Source: Apus apus
Lineage: Eukaryota > Chordata > Aves > Apodiformes > Apodidae
DNA length: 64,000 bases
NCBI RefSeq assembly: GCF_020740795.1
Contig: NC_067289.1
Location: 25,352,108-25,416,107, forward strand
Reading direction: 5' to 3'
In this document: positions 1 to 11,840 of the stretch, one piece after another
How positions within the stretch are numbered: the stretch's first letter is position 1
How the letters are laid out: every line of letters begins with the position of its first letter
Position numbers and translations under genes: made by a program
The notes under the pieces: model-generated
What the model was told of the DNA's origin: nothing
The model's input: the letters and a program-made list of their open reading frames with translations, nothing else
Databases searched by the model: none

Positions 1-3000
1 TGAAAATTTTGGTGATAAAACCCCCCTGTAGGCCAAAATTGCACATTCACTTCCTTTCTGATGTTGCGTTCCTGACCAATAACCGCCTCAGTATCTTCTG
101 GTCCGTGAACCTTCATAGTCTGGGTTAAAGCATCTTCCCACTGCACTGGAATCACTAGCAGAGCCAAGTCCCGTGGGATCAGGAGCCAAGTAGATGCACA
201 AGACCCAACCACTGAGCAACTGTCTTTTCACATTAAGACCTTCTTGTGTTGCATCTAGAGGTTTACCCAGCTGTCAGCATGCTCTGAAAGCCACTGTGCA
301 TCTCATGAACCCTTTATTGTTATCATGTAGGGGTAATAATTCTTTTTCCTGTCCTATCTCTGTCATTTTTTGTCAAAGGGAAGTTCTCTCCTCTTTTCTT
401 TCCTGCACACTGGAGGAAATCCTGCCACGTGGTGCTGCTGGGTTGGGTGTCTCACACTCACAGCTTTGTGATTTCTCTCTCTCTCTCTGGGCAGACTCGG
501 TCAGAGCAGGTCTGACACTTCATCCTGGGAGAAAATACTAATAACAATATGTTGTTATCACCCATGTGCTGCAGAGATGGTAATTTCCTGACCCCAGACT
601 TCATACTCTCCTGGTGAAGAAACATCCTTCTCCAAGACTGCTCATGGGATGACAGGGATGTTGCCCCATGCATCATTAAGTTACATATGTGATAAGGCAT
701 TTGCTTAATGAGCCAAATAGCAGTTGAGAGGCTGTTTTAAACTTACTGTAAGTTATAAAACTTATAAAAATGTAAAACTTGTATGTGTTCTCACAGATCT
801 GACAAATTTTAGTGCTGATTTTATAAATGGGCAACAAAGTCACCAGAGGATGAAGTGGCTGGTAGGAGAGCACGAGGAGTTGTACTCAGACCTGCCAGAC
901 AGCCCTGGGGGATTGTCCTTTTGCTCAGCTCCCAGTGAGGAATGACCCTTAAGGATGAGCACTGTGGGGGTCCCAGCAAATCTTAGCTGCAGAAATGCCA
1001 GGTAACACCTGACCCAGCCTCAGGAAGCTGCCTAGAAAGAAAACCAGCCTGTCTGTTGCCATTAACTTCCCCTGTGGGCAGGTGGTGTCCTCTCTGCTGG
1101 GACATCAGCGCAGCCACAGCCAGACGTGACCTCGTGGTCCTGCTCAGGTGCGAAGCCAAGGTCAGCTCAAGACTGGTGGACCCAGGATTTTTGCAGAAAC
1201 AAACTTATCTGAAAACCCCCAGCTTTTTCCTTGCTTCAGTGGCTTCTTGTCATTTTTCTCCAGTATGCTTTTGTGTGGTGGCCTTTGATGATGCCTTGTG
1301 TGCCCCTGGTACCTGCGTGAGCTGGGTCTCAGCTGCTTTCTGCTCCCTCTGAACAGGGTTACTGGTTATTGGGGAGCTTTGCCACAGGATAATGTTCCTT
1401 TTGCCTAGAAAGCAAAGATCGTGCTTACACAGAATTATTTTGCTGTTGATTCCTCAGCAGTTTATTCTCTTGTATTTTATGAGTGTAAATTCAGCAGCAG
1501 AGCAGGGTGTGGAGGCAGGACAGAGGCTGCCAGAAGCTCTACATCACTGCATGTCATAACATCCTCATGGCCAAGGAAGACTTCAGACTGCCTCAGCTTT
1601 GTATTTTCTGAGTCCCATTTCCAGGATTTTCACAGAAAATGCAGAATTATTTGAAAACAGCCCCCACCCCAACCACATGTCTCTGAAAGGCTGGGGAGGA
1701 AAGATTGTCAGCTGAGGAAGTCTCTAAAACCAGTGGAAAGAGGTACCTGTGGTAGATCTATGAAAGTATTTAATTAAATGTTAAAGAGTAACATTAAATA
1801 TTAATTATATTTCATGTATTCATTCTAAAATTACATACTGCTATTTAATTTGCAATGATTGAGCACAATGTTGTTGAAGGGCTCACTGTAAAACGTGGCT
1901 CGGCTGCTTTCCAAGAGCGTGTTACGAAGTGGGTGCAGCCCCAAACCAGCTTCCCTGTAAATCCCTGCTGTTTTGCAGTGTCAAAAACTGTGCACGGAGA
2001 AAGGAAGCCTCTGGTTTGCTCTGTCCTGTGCCAGGGGGTGGTGTCACACGTCAGAGCTGGCAGGAAGATCTCCAGCCAAGAGCTGCTGCTTGGAGCCGGG
2101 GTGCATGGAGCAGAGCCCCACCTCTTTTCATCGTGGAAATCACAGCTGCAGTTTCCCCACTGAAGCTGAAACTTGGCCACCCCCTTTTCATTCAGCCCAT
2201 CTCCTTCCCCATCTCCAGAGAGAGAAATATTTATAGCCTCGCACGAGGAAATTGCAATAGAGACCCCCAGCACCTCCCTCCCTGCCAACATAAACAGCGC
2301 TGGGGAAAAGAGACATTCTTTATCGACAGCTGATGCTTTTATTTGCATTGTTTTTTTTCCTCCAGCAGACGGGAGGTAGTGAAGAAAGACATGGGTCCAA
2401 AAACCCCCAGAGCCACCATTGGTGGCTGCTCTTGGGCACCCCAACCCCCTCATGTCCACAGCATCACACCCACCTCCTGCGTTTGGGCTCTGAATGGCTC
2501 AGGCACAGACCACAGCAAAGACTTTCCAGAAAAAGTGTGGCTGGAGAAAGTTTTCATGCTAAGGTATGTGAGAGCAGCCAGCCAGGGGATAACTGCCCAT
2601 CTGACAGATGCTGGGAAGGGCTCCAAGTCAAACAGCGCAGCAGCAAACATCCATTCTCAGCCTTGGGCTGCTCTTCAGCTGCTCTGATCCATTCTGTCCT
2701 GTCTATCGGGGTAAAAATGGAAGAGAAAAAGAAACCCAGCCCTGGTCCTAGAGGATTTTTAATATGTGGAAGGGCAGTGGCTCCAGGTTGCTCTGCAAGT
2801 CATGACCCAACACCCATGGGGATGCTCTTGCTGGCTGGGCTTGTCTTGCACTGGAAAATTCCTTTTTGTGTGCAAGGTCTGGGAAATCTCTTCCAGCTCC
2901 TGAAACCTCACGTGCTCCCAGCCAGGGTAAGTGCCAGGGACTGCAGATCACAGGTGAGCACCATGGCCCTGGGGCTGGTGGCAGAGGTGGCCACATCCTG

Positions 3001-4156
3001 TAAATGGAAGTGCAAGGCTTCCCAACACTCACACAGTGCTTTGGAGTCTGAAATTAACTTTAAATGTAGCCGTGATTTTGCAATATGGGGGCGGGGGGGA
3101 AGGTTTTCCTTTCCTACAGGTTTTGTTTGGTTTTTATTTTAAGGGAATTGATTGAAGGGAAATCTGTAGTGACAGAGCAATTACTTTTCTAAGGCAAACT
3201 GAAGCCGCTTCTCAGAGCACTGCAGAAGATGAGCAGAGTGGGAAGTGGTGGAGCTGAATGTCTGGTGTGTCACAGTGTGTCTGTGCTTCTGCCTCCATGC
3301 GACTACAGCCCTCACAGTCACTGAGCTCCACAACGTGCTATAGCTCAGGTCATGGGGGGGAGAGAAGCTTTTGTTTTCCTTCTCCTTCCTGGTCCTTGGC
3401 TTGGGCAGTGTTGCCCACCTTTAGTTCAAGCTCACATGCCGAGTTAAAACATCACCCTCCCAACTGGTCAGTGCGGTGAGATTTACAGGGTGTCAGTAAC
3501 TCTGGGCTTGTCGTAAGGATTATTTTTTACAAAATGGATTGCTAATGTTAAATTAATCTGGAGTTATTCCTGAAGAGAGAACTGGAGAAGATAACAGAGA
3601 TGTAACAGAGCTTTAGGGCTGGGTTATTGCTCCAGCACTGGATAAGGGAGGGCTGATAGCAAACCCATCCCTTTCCCAAGGGAATAGGAGTTGTGTGTTG
3701 GAGGGTGAAGAAGGAAAGGGTCGGGCCTGGGAGAAAGAGCCCTGGGACTCACCGACCCCTTTCTCAGCAAAAAGTCCCATTTCTGGGCTGGAATTACCTA
3801 TGAAGGGCTGATGCTCACTCCAGTGGGATGGTGCCAAGTTCCATGAAAGTATACATGAGTATTGCAGGGCTGAGGAACGACCGGGAGGCGTAACAGTGGG
3901 GGCAAGTATGTGATGGTCAAAAGAATAGGAAAAGTGATGGATGGAGGAGTCTGAGCTGTCAGCTCCATCTGCTTGGCCTCCCAAAACATGACTAAGGGCT
4001 AAAATGTCTTTCTGAAGGTCCAGCTGAATGCTTGAGGTCAGGAGGAATGTGGTCTCGGAGCTGACACAGCTCAACTGGGAAAAGCTTTTCTCCATCACAG
4101 CCAAGGCCAGGGCAAAGGGCACCAGGAATAACCCCTCGTGTGTGTTCCCTCCCCAG
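1..4156 (+). other. VEPH1: VEPH1 intron, 3' part
   Basis: This stretch precedes the penultimate VEPH1 coding exon and should be intronic. I looked for the preceding VEPH1 exon and could not identify one, so it probably lies left of the window. No repeat was recognised. The part at about 2160-2360 has a compact group of developmental-type motifs (described in the findings), and 1760-1860 is very AT-rich. The open frames here, including one of 269 codons at 2333-3142, match nothing I recognise and lack exon-like boundaries. Confidence 0.6.
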
Positions 4157-4293
4157 TTGTCAATCAGGATGGCCAGCCTCTGATTGAAGGCAAGCTAAAG
4201 GAGAAGCAAGTGAGGTGGAAGTTTATCAAGAGGTGGAAAACTCGGTACTTCACTCTGGCTGGCAACCAGCTGCTCTTCCGGAAAGGAAAATCC
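4157..4293 (+). CDS. VEPH1: VEPH1 penultimate coding exon (PH domain, N-terminal half)
   Basis: The acceptor is a pyrimidine-rich run ending CCCCAG at 4156; the donor is TCC|GTAAGT at 4293/4294. The exon is 137 bp and enters at codon position 2. It encodes 45 whole codons, from [11 protein letters not shown] to LLFRKGKS. Confidence 0.93.
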
Positions 4294-5381
4294 GTAAGTC
4301 ACAAACCCACCCGCTTGACTTCTCTCTCCCCCTCCTCCCCAGCACCATTTCCCGGAGGTTTGTACTGCTCAGCTTTGCCCCTGGTCCCTGCGTGCTCGGT
4401 GGTTCACTCCAGCCAAGGGGTGGCTCACCAGCTTTACTTCCAGCTTTCTCTCTGGATCAACAGCCTGAGGTTTTCCAGAGGGCTCGGGCTGGTGCTGCTC
4501 CTGTTCAGCCACTGAATGCCCAGGGCTCAGCACCCCCACCCAGCCACTTGTTTCCCAAATGAACCAAAGGAGTTGCTGCCTCCACTTGTGGGTGGAGAGC
4601 CTGAGAGGGGGAACAACTTATCCCTGCTTCAGAGACAAGAGCTTTCGTCAGCCCCCCAGGACTGGCTGGGGTTTGTACCTGGGGAGCTTCTGCCATCGGC
4701 ACGAGTCACCATTATGAGAAGCCAGAGAGAGGAAAATCTGAGCCTGTTTAGTAGCTGAAGGAGGAAGCAAAAAGTACAGATGGGGAGGGGGGAAGAGCTC
4801 GTGGATGTTGCTGTGGACCCTTGGCCATTGGGTGCAGTAGGCCTTGACCCCCAGGAAACCCAGTGGTGTCCAGCAGGTGAGCGTGGCACTGTGTGGGAGG
4901 AGGAGGAGGGTTCCCAACTCCCCTGAGGCTCTTCTGGGCAGTCCCCATCAGTGTGGCTGCCACACGAGCCACGTTTACCAGCCCAGCTCTAGAGACATCA
5001 TAGGATGGTTTGGGCTGGAAGGGACCTGTAAAGGTCATCATATTCCAACCCCCCCCTGCAACGAGCAGGGGCATCACCTGTTTATTAAGATGGTGGGAGC
5101 CCTACCAGCTGAGCTGGGTTCTGCTTGTCTCCCCTGCGTTTCAGAAGGATGACCCCGACGACTGCCCGATTGAGCTCAGCAAGGTGCAGAGTGTGAAGGT
5201 GGTGGCCAAGAAGCGCAGGGACCGCAGCCTGCCCCGGGCCTTCGAGATCTTCACCGACAGCAAGACCTACGTGTTCAAGGCCAAAGATGAGAAGAATGCT
5301 GAGGAGTGGCTCCAGTGCATCAACGTCGCCGTGGCGCAGGCGAGGGAGCGGGAGAGCCGAGAGGCCACCACCTACCTCTAG
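4157..5381 (+). CDS. VEPH1: VEPH1, C-terminal PH domain (last two coding exons, gene partial)
   Basis: This is the end of the gene for ventricular zone expressed PH domain protein 1, the vertebrate homologue of fly Melted. Coding segments are 4157-4293 and 5145-5381, joined in phase 0, giving about 124 residues that end in TTYL-stop. They form a pleckstrin-homology domain: a basic first strand region ([20 protein letters not shown]), a middle with [17 protein letters not shown], and the usual C-terminal helix with the invariant Trp in [13 protein letters not shown]. By family knowledge the PH domain binds membrane phosphoinositides, and the protein modulates insulin/FOXO/TOR signalling in flies and TGF-beta and Wnt signalling in vertebrates. 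The N-terminal armadillo-like part lies off the left edge. The human protein is about 833 residues with the PH domain at its end, which fits. The CCNL1 neighbour supports orthology. Confidence 0.93.
4294..5144 (+). other. VEPH1: VEPH1 last intron
   Basis: An 851 bp phase-0 intron between the two PH-domain exons, GTAAGT to TTTCAG. Apart from one minus-oriented CR1 3' fragment near its end, nothing is recognised in it. Confidence 0.88.
4990..5078 (-). mobile_element. CR1 LINE 3' fragment
   Basis: On the plus strand the text runs from ATCATAGGATGGTTTGGG, through a GGAAGGGACCTG segment, to a CCAACCCCCCCCTGCAA segment. This is the reverse complement of the avian CR1 3' end. It ends about 70 bp before the last VEPH1 coding exon, so it sits close to the acceptor region. 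Confidence 0.8.
5145..5381 (+). CDS. VEPH1: VEPH1 last coding exon (PH domain, C-terminal half)
   Basis: The acceptor is CCCCTGCGTTTCAG|AAG. The exon opens at a codon boundary ([12 protein letters not shown]) and ends in TAG at 5379-5381 after REATTYL. Its codons are much more GC-rich at the third position than those of the preceding exon. 78 residues. Confidence 0.93.
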   Translation, partial: KDDPDDCPIELSKVQSVKVVAKKRRDRSLPRAFEIFTDSKTYVFKAKDEKNAEEWLQCINVAVAQARERESREATTYL

Positions 5382-6290
5382 AGCTGCTGGCACCTCCACA
5401 GCCACGCCAGCCAGCCAGAGGGTCTGGGACCACTCTGGCGCAGAGCATCCCACCATGGACCTCTTCCAGCTCCCAGACAGGGCAGTGGGGGGACTGTGGG
5501 GAGACCAGGTGTTGGCATGAGCCATGGAGAGCTTTGTGCAGTGCGGGAGGTCTAAGGCACCGAGGAGAAGAGCAGGTGATGGAGGGCCACCATGCAGGAG
5601 CACTCCTGGCGCTGGGACATCTGCTGGTGTGGAAGCAGGTTCCATGCCCATGTCTGAAAAGCTGCTTTTTCTCCAGCCTCATGGCCTGTAAGCCAGGAGA
5701 CATGGTTAGAAACGAACCCGGAGCCCTCAGCTCCTGCTGGTGGGACACACCAGGTCTCAGTAGCTGCAGACCCTTCCCAGAGCACTGGAGAGCGTAAGGA
5801 CCTTCTGCTTTCCTCAGTCTCTGTCTGTAAAAAGATTATTTTCCTTCTTATTGAATCTCAGTGCACTTCACCCTTTTACTGTTCATACACGTCTGTGGGA
5901 AAAAATCAAATGTGCTGCTTCTTTCAGGTGTGAAATTAAGCAATTTTAAAGATGTCATGCTGCTGAAAAACTACTTTAAATATTCCACTGTTTTGATTTT
6001 TCCCTCTTTTTCCTGCTTTTTCTCCCTTTGTAACTGAATGTAATTTTTTAAAATTATATTCCTTTCTTTTTCTAATTGTCTTCTCTGTTCTGTAACTTCA
6101 ACATTTCTCCAAAACTGGAGAACTCCCAGTGGGTTTGATTTTTCTCTGTCACTCTCACATGGTTCCAAAGCAGAGGAAGCACAGCAGAAAAGAAAGACTG
6201 AAAGCAGAAAAGAAAAAAAGGAAAGGGGGAAAGAAATGAAAGAAACTAACTTGAAGAAGGTTGAGCAGAAATAAAATTTGCAATTTTCCA
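5382..6290 (+). other. VEPH1: VEPH1 3' UTR (probable)
   Basis: Sequence after the VEPH1 stop with no convincing open frame. It turns AT-rich after 5800. A long pyrimidine-rich stretch (about 5993-6090) is followed by a purine-rich stretch (about 6176-6250). An AATAAA at 6270 would close the transcript; the true end is not determined. Confidence 0.5.
6270..6275 (+). terminator. VEPH1: Candidate VEPH1 polyA signal
   Basis: A canonical AATAAA about 890 bp after the VEPH1 stop. A T/G-rich tract does not follow closely, so this is only a candidate. Confidence 0.35.
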
Positions 6291-7552
6291 GCCTAGAAAA
6301 ACCTATCTTTTGCAGAAAAATCGTTGAGAGTTAAGGGGTGGGGGGATCAGGAAACAAATGAACTGTGATGTTTTTCCTGTCTGCCCTACAGTGGCAGAGG
6401 GAGCCTACCCTGTTCTTGGAAGCTCCTTGCAGAGCTCACAATGTCATCTGCTTTCTGGAATATTCTCTCCTCGACTTCCTTAGAGGTTGCTGGGTGAGTG
6501 TTGGCGTTGGGGGCAGCAGGGGCTGGGGAGGGTTTGCTCCAGGAGTTCAGTGAGTGAGGAAGAAAACTGAAGAGTGACTGGAAACAGTCGGTGGCAACAC
6601 TTTGTGTCATCAGAAGGGTTTGGGGATTGGGCAGTGAGACCAGGGACCTGGGAAATCAACTCGGACTAAAGTCCACTGAGTCAAGCTGGTGCTGCTGAGT
6701 CAAACCCTGCTCAGTGGTCACCACGAGGTCAAAGTCTCTGGTCAGACCCGGTTCTCCAGTGGGGTGAGGTTGAATGACCACATACCTCAGAATTTACAGC
6801 TGGAGTTTTCTGCTGTCCTACATGTTCCCAGCTCCCTCCAGTTCCCTGGGGCTGCTGTGGGTCAGTGGCTCTGGAAACAGGGCCCAGGATGGCTCAGAAA
6901 TGTGCCGAGGGTGACTCGGCCACAGCACCAGCCTGGTCTCCTAACGTGTGCTGAGCAACTGGCCTGGCCTCCCTGCCCTGGGAGGTCAGCAAGCCCTGGG
7001 CTGAGAAGACAGTTATTTCCAACATTCCGGTGCTGAGTGGAGAAGGAAGTGCTGATGGATCACACCACGCAGCCCGCAGCTGAGAACAAAGTGGCTGCTG
7101 AAGCATTCCTGGATGATGGTAAATCAGAGAGGGCTTTAAAGCTGGCTGTGGGTTTGTAGGTCTGAAAGATAAATCTGCATTGACACTAAGGATGTCAGAG
7201 GGGAAGGAGAAGACCTCTGCCAATGGCCCATGCAATGCCTTAACAGGCTCCAGGCTTCCTGGTGCTCTCAGTGCTGCAGAGAGATGCTGAAATGTTCAAA
7301 TTCCTGAGCATTCTTGTAACAATGGAAATGTGGAGAAGTTGTCTGCAGTAACTTGTGTCTTCTGTCCATCCAAACAAGGCAGGTCTGCAGGCTGAGCTGC
7401 CACCACCTCTGCTGCTGTAAATGGAGCTGTGGAGCCAAACCTCAGTGCAGGGGCAGCTGTGCCAGGGGAGGAAAAGACACACCATGGGAAATTTCCACCT
7501 GGCTTCTCTGGCAGATAAGGAAAGCAGAGCTCAGTAATTTAATTTTCATTTA
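6291..7552. other. Intergenic, nothing recognised
   Basis: Spacer between the probable VEPH1 end and the first CR1 copy. Short open frames only, with no exon-like pattern or repeat that I can name. Confidence 0.5.
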
Positions 7553-7883
7553 TTTCCAGTACCTGAAAGGGGCCTATGAAACAGCTGGGGAGAGACTTTT
7601 TACAAGAGGAGTGGTAAGATGAGGGGTAATAGTTTCAGGCTGGAAGAGGGGAGATTTAGGTGAGACATGAGGAGGAAATTCTTCGCTGTGAGGGTGGTGA
7701 CACCCTGGCCCAGGTTGCCCAGGGAAGCTGTGGCTGCCCCATCCCTGGCAGTGTTCAAGGACAGGTTGGATGGGGCTTGGAGCAGCCTGGGTTGCTGGGA
7801 GGTGTCCCTGCCCATGGCAGGGGGTGGGACTGGTTGGTCTTTAATGTCCTTTCCAACCCAAACCAGTCTGGGATGCTATGATT
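7553..7883 (+). mobile_element. CR1 LINE 3' end, copy 1 of a same-orientation trio
   Basis: Truncated CR1 in plus orientation. It runs from the CTGAAAGGGGCCTATG segment through GAGGAAATTCTTCGCTGTGAG, the GTTGCCCAGGGAAGCTGTGG segment and TTTCCAACCCAAACCAG, to the end motif near ATGCTATGATT. It closely resembles the copies at 9.1 and 11.1 kb. It contains no intact reverse transcriptase. Confidence 0.9.
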
Positions 7884-9103
7884 TCCAGTACCTGGACTGA
7901 TGAGTCGTACTTTACCCACAGGACGTGCCATTGAGACTAATGGAATGAAATGAATTCCTAGGTGTGAATGGGTGCATTCATGGATCTAGTTCCCAGATTC
8001 CATCCTGTACTGCAGACTGAATTCACCCACCAAGGCACGTCACTGGGGCTGGAGGACACAGTAAGTTGGCCATCAAAAGCATTTCTTACAGACAAAACAG
8101 TCTGTATTTCTTACCTCGATGCCAAGTTTCAATCTGCTACCTGAGCGTGACCTCATCCTCTTAAAGCACCTGCTGACATGTCCGTGTGTGCAAACACGGG
8201 TTGTCACTGGTCTGACAGAGACCAGGGCTGGGCCAACCAGGGCTGAGTTTTCACTTCACCTCCCAGGGACTCTCAGGTCCAGGTGTGAAACTTGTGCCCA
8301 CTCCTCCTGCTGTCCCAAGGCTTTGCCACCAGTGCCTGGCTGTCACCAGCCCTCACATCCTTCCTTTCAGTCTCAACCTGATTGAGACAATATGGAGTGC
8401 ATAGCTGTGTAGTTAGAGAGCCCCCGAGTCCTGTGCCAAAAAATAATTGCAGAAAATAAGCAGCTTAGCCACACTTCTCCTGCCTTAAGTTAAAACTTGG
8501 AATAAAATAAAAGAGAAATTCAGCTGGCAGATTAACTCTCGTCATCCTCCTAAAAGGAGAAGCACAGAAATCATCTGTCTAGTTATAATGAGAGCAGGGA
8601 GATTTAAAGGAAATAAAGAAAAAAATCCCACTGTCACAGATCTCCTTCTGGAGCAAATACATAAATAGTTTTTAATAGTTCTTTTTAAAACAACACGTGT
8701 TGAAACCCTCCAGCTGTAAGTAGCTGCTGCCCCCTGAGCTGGGAACACGTTGGCAGATCCTGCTGAGCTGCAATTGCTCAGTTTGTGTGCTCGTCCCTTG
8801 CAGGAACCACCCCAGCCCTCCATGAAGGTGGCCCCAGGGCTCCTCAGCCTCAGGGCAGGTGGGTGAGTCTGGCAGTGCCCTTGGAAAACGGGATGCAAAG
8901 GCCCCTCCTTGGCTGCAGGACCGGGACCCCGCCAGGAAACCACCGGCCTGGCACTGCTGGGGGTACAAAAGGTGCTGAGGTCTCTCTGGGGGTGAGCTCA
9001 ACTTTGCTGGAGATGCTCAATATTTAGCATTTGGCAGAGGAGAGAAGGACAAATCCCAACCTTGGCTGTACAGGACACTGATCTCCCCTGGTGTATCCCT
9101 CTT
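7884..9103. other. Intergenic between CR1 copies
   Basis: No gene or repeat recognised. The stretch at 8400-8700 is AT-rich. Confidence 0.5.
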
Positions 9104-9397
9104 TGCAAGGGCATGTAGTGATAGGACAAGGGGTGACGGCTGTAAACTGGAGGAGCAGAGATTGAGGTGAGACATGAGGAGGAAATTCTTCACTGTGAGG
9201 GAGGTGAGACCCTGGCCCAGGTTGCCCGGGGAAGCTGTGGCTGCCCCATCCCTGGCAGTGTTGAAGGGCAGGTTGGATGGGGCTTGGAGCAGCCTGGGCT
9301 GGTGGGAGGTGTCCCTGCCCATGCAGGGGGTGGGACTGGATGGGCTTTAAGGTCCCTCCAACCCACACCAGTCTGGGATTCCGGGATTCCGTGATCT
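9104..9397 (+). mobile_element. CR1 LINE 3' end, copy 2
   Basis: Plus-oriented CR1 3' end starting near GTGATAGGACAAGGGGTGA and ending in the repeat-like tail GGGATTCCGGGATTCCGTGAT, a variant of the family's 8 bp terminal repeats. The body is nearly the same as the copies at 7.6 and 11.1 kb by eye. Confidence 0.9.
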
Positions 9398-10170
9398 GGT
9401 ACCACACTTCCCTCTGCTCACAGGAGCAGCAATAGTGCCATTTCCATGAGGTCCATGAAAGTAGGGGGGCTTTGGGGTTCTCGTGGCCCCGTCACAGCGA
9501 GGCATCGCTCCCCAGGGCCGTGGCACATGGTGGCCTGGAGCACAGGCTGCCAGGAGGGAGAGTGGCCAGCCCAAACCAACCCCCTCCTGCCTTCCCTGCA
9601 TCCTGGGGCACAGACCAAGGTTTAGGATCTAACCCAGAGCCCACAGCTAGAAAAGCAGACCAAAATATAGACCCAAACACTCCTGAACGTGAGCAATTTC
9701 CAAACCTAACCTGAGCTTCGCAGATCTCTGGGAAACACAATTCTTCAACATACTGGCTGCAGCTTCCACAAACATTTTAATGCAAGGACAACAATCCCCT
9801 TTTTCCTGGAAGAGTTGCTGTCCACCCTGATTTCTGTGCCACACCACACCTCTTCTTTCAGGAATCCAAGCCTGGGTGAGTCAGTGGCCTCAGGCAGCAC
9901 TCAAGGACAGCTGCTCCATCACTCCTTTGCCCACCCGAGTGGGCGAGGGGAGCATGCCAAGGGTCCTGGCTCCCAGGAGCTGGCTCACACCTCGGGGCAG
10001 AGCCCAGCTGCATCACCTGGCACTTCTGCTGAGAGGACAGGAGCAGCGTGGGCCCCATCCCAGCAGAAGAGGAGGGGTGGGAGCAGAGCGGGGTGTCCCG
10101 CTGCGGCAGGAGCTCCAGCTGTGGCAACAGTGCCTCAAGGAGGTGTGATCCACAGGGGATCCACTGCACC
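9398..10170. other. Intergenic, nothing recognised
   Basis: Moderately GC-rich spacer. Open frames of up to 162 codons overlap on both strands with no exon signals. Confidence 0.45.
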
Positions 10171-10247
10171 ACCCTCCTGCTGGGAATGGGAGCTGGACTG
10201 GATGACCTCTCCGAGGTCCCTCCCAGCACTGATTACTCTAGGATCTA
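10171..10247 (+). mobile_element. Short CR1-like 3' tail
   Basis: The text AGCTGGACTGGATGACCTC, followed by a GAGGTCCCTCCCAGCACTGA segment and a CTAGGATC end, matches the last 60-80 bp of CR1. It is too short to place in a subfamily. Confidence 0.6.
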
Positions 10248-11057
10248 CAGCAGGGCAAGAGGGTTGCCAAAAATGTATCAGCAGCTCCCACGGCTTCTTC
10301 TGAAGTGTCCGTGGAGCTCTGCAGGGGCCTGGAGCCTCGCTGTGCTGCGTGGGTGCAGCTCCATGTGCCTCCCCTCTCGTGGTGGCTGCTGAGAGCAGAG
10401 ACAGAGCAGGCTTCTCCGTGAGCAGCGTGGTAATGACAAGCTGCTAAGGAAAACTTACTCATGGGGAAATCATCTTCCCCCCGCTTCCTTCAAAACTGGG
10501 CTGTCATGACCGTCTTCCTCCCCAGGCTTGTTTTGGTTGTGGCTGTTGGCCTCTCTGTAAGCCAGAGATGAGTTTCTCCTGTGCAGCCCCATGCCCCTGT
10601 GTGGACCCCATCACCAAGACATCCATCTGATGGCCAGGACTGGCTGCCTCCCTCTTCTTCTCCAGAAGAAGTAAATAGAGATATTCTAGATTTCTCGCCT
10701 TCCAATTTTCCACCCGTGGCTGCAGGGGAGGAGCAGTGAGGCCTGTCCTCTCCTGGCTCATCTCAGCAGCACCCAGCCCTGGTCAGGGGAGCTGGTGGCA
10801 TGGTGGGTGACACAGGAGCAGCCCACACTGGTGCTGATGGCCACTGCCCAGGCTGGTGACGCCACTGGTTGCAACAGCTCCAGAGAGCATGAAGAACAAG
10901 GGAGTTCCATGGTAAAAGGTTTGTAAGATGAAGATTAATGATATTTAGCCAGGAAAATGACACCTAATCAATGATTTCTCCAAGAAATTTAACAGTATTT
11001 GTGTTGCTCACAAGCCAGTCACTCTTTGTGTCAAATACATTATTTTTTATATACTTT
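10248..11057. other. Intergenic, nothing recognised
   Basis: Spacer between CR1 fragments. No gene, repeat or strong motif seen. Confidence 0.45.
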
Positions 11058-11351
11058 TTACAAGGGCAGGTAGCCATGGGCCAGGGGGAATGGCTTTGAA
11101 CTGGAGGAGGGACATTGAGGTGAGACATGAGGAGGAAATTCCTTAGTGTGAGGGTGGTGAGACCCTGGCCCAGGTTGCCCAGGGAAGCTGTGGCTGCCCC
11201 ATCCCTGGCAGTGTTGAAGGGCAGGTTGGATGGGGCTTGGAGCAGCCTGGGCTGGTGGGAGGTGTCCCTGCCCATGGCAGAGGGGCTGGAACTGGGTGAG
11301 CTTTAAGGTCCTTTCCAACCCAAACCATTCCATGATTTTATGATTCTATGG
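11058..11351 (+). mobile_element. CR1 LINE 3' end, copy 3
   Basis: Plus-oriented CR1 with the same body as the copies at 7.6 and 9.1 kb, ending in CATGATTTTATGATTCTATGG, which is the typical ATTCTATG-type tail. All three are truncated at a similar 5' point, as usual for CR1. Confidence 0.9.
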
Positions 11352-11649
11352 TATTTTTTCTATTGTTCCCTGAAAAAATTCTTGTATTCCTGCTTGTGAA
11401 TTTTTTGCAAATGGCTGTTTCTCATCACATGACACCCGTGCTGTGCTGGTCAGTTTTTATTGCCCAAATGGACGTTTCTGTGCCCAGACCTTGGGCTCAC
11501 ACCCACTGCAGCCAGGTGACCAACAGCCGTGGTTGCCCTCAAACCTCCTTGTGAAATTCTTCTTCCCTTCCCAGTGCCAAACTGCCTGCGCTTCAACATT
11601 CAAATGAAAACTCGGGGCATTTTTTTTTTTCTGCTGTGTTGACTAATTC

Positions 11650-11840
11650 TCCAGTGGATCACATTCCCAAAACCAACCAAGCAGCAACTTCCAAGGCAGC
11701 GGGGCCGGCCGCTCCCCCTAAACGCGCGCAGCATTTCCTGGAAATACGAACCACAGGTTGCCCACCAAAGCTGCCTTCCCAGGGCTTGTTTACCAGAGCT
11801 GGAGCCCAGTTCTGGGAAGTTTTCCAAGGAAATTTTACCC
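11650..11840. promoter_or_regulatory. Candidate enhancer: TEAD, STAT and RUNX-type motifs
   Basis: Within 190 bp lie ACATTCC (11661, TEAD type), the perfect palindrome ATTTCCTGGAAAT (11733-11745, containing the STAT site TTCCTGGAA), AACCACAG (11749, RUNX type) and TTCCAAGGAA (11822, STAT6 type). The stretch also holds CpG-rich ACGCGCGCAG. Motifs alone do not prove activity. Confidence 0.3.
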
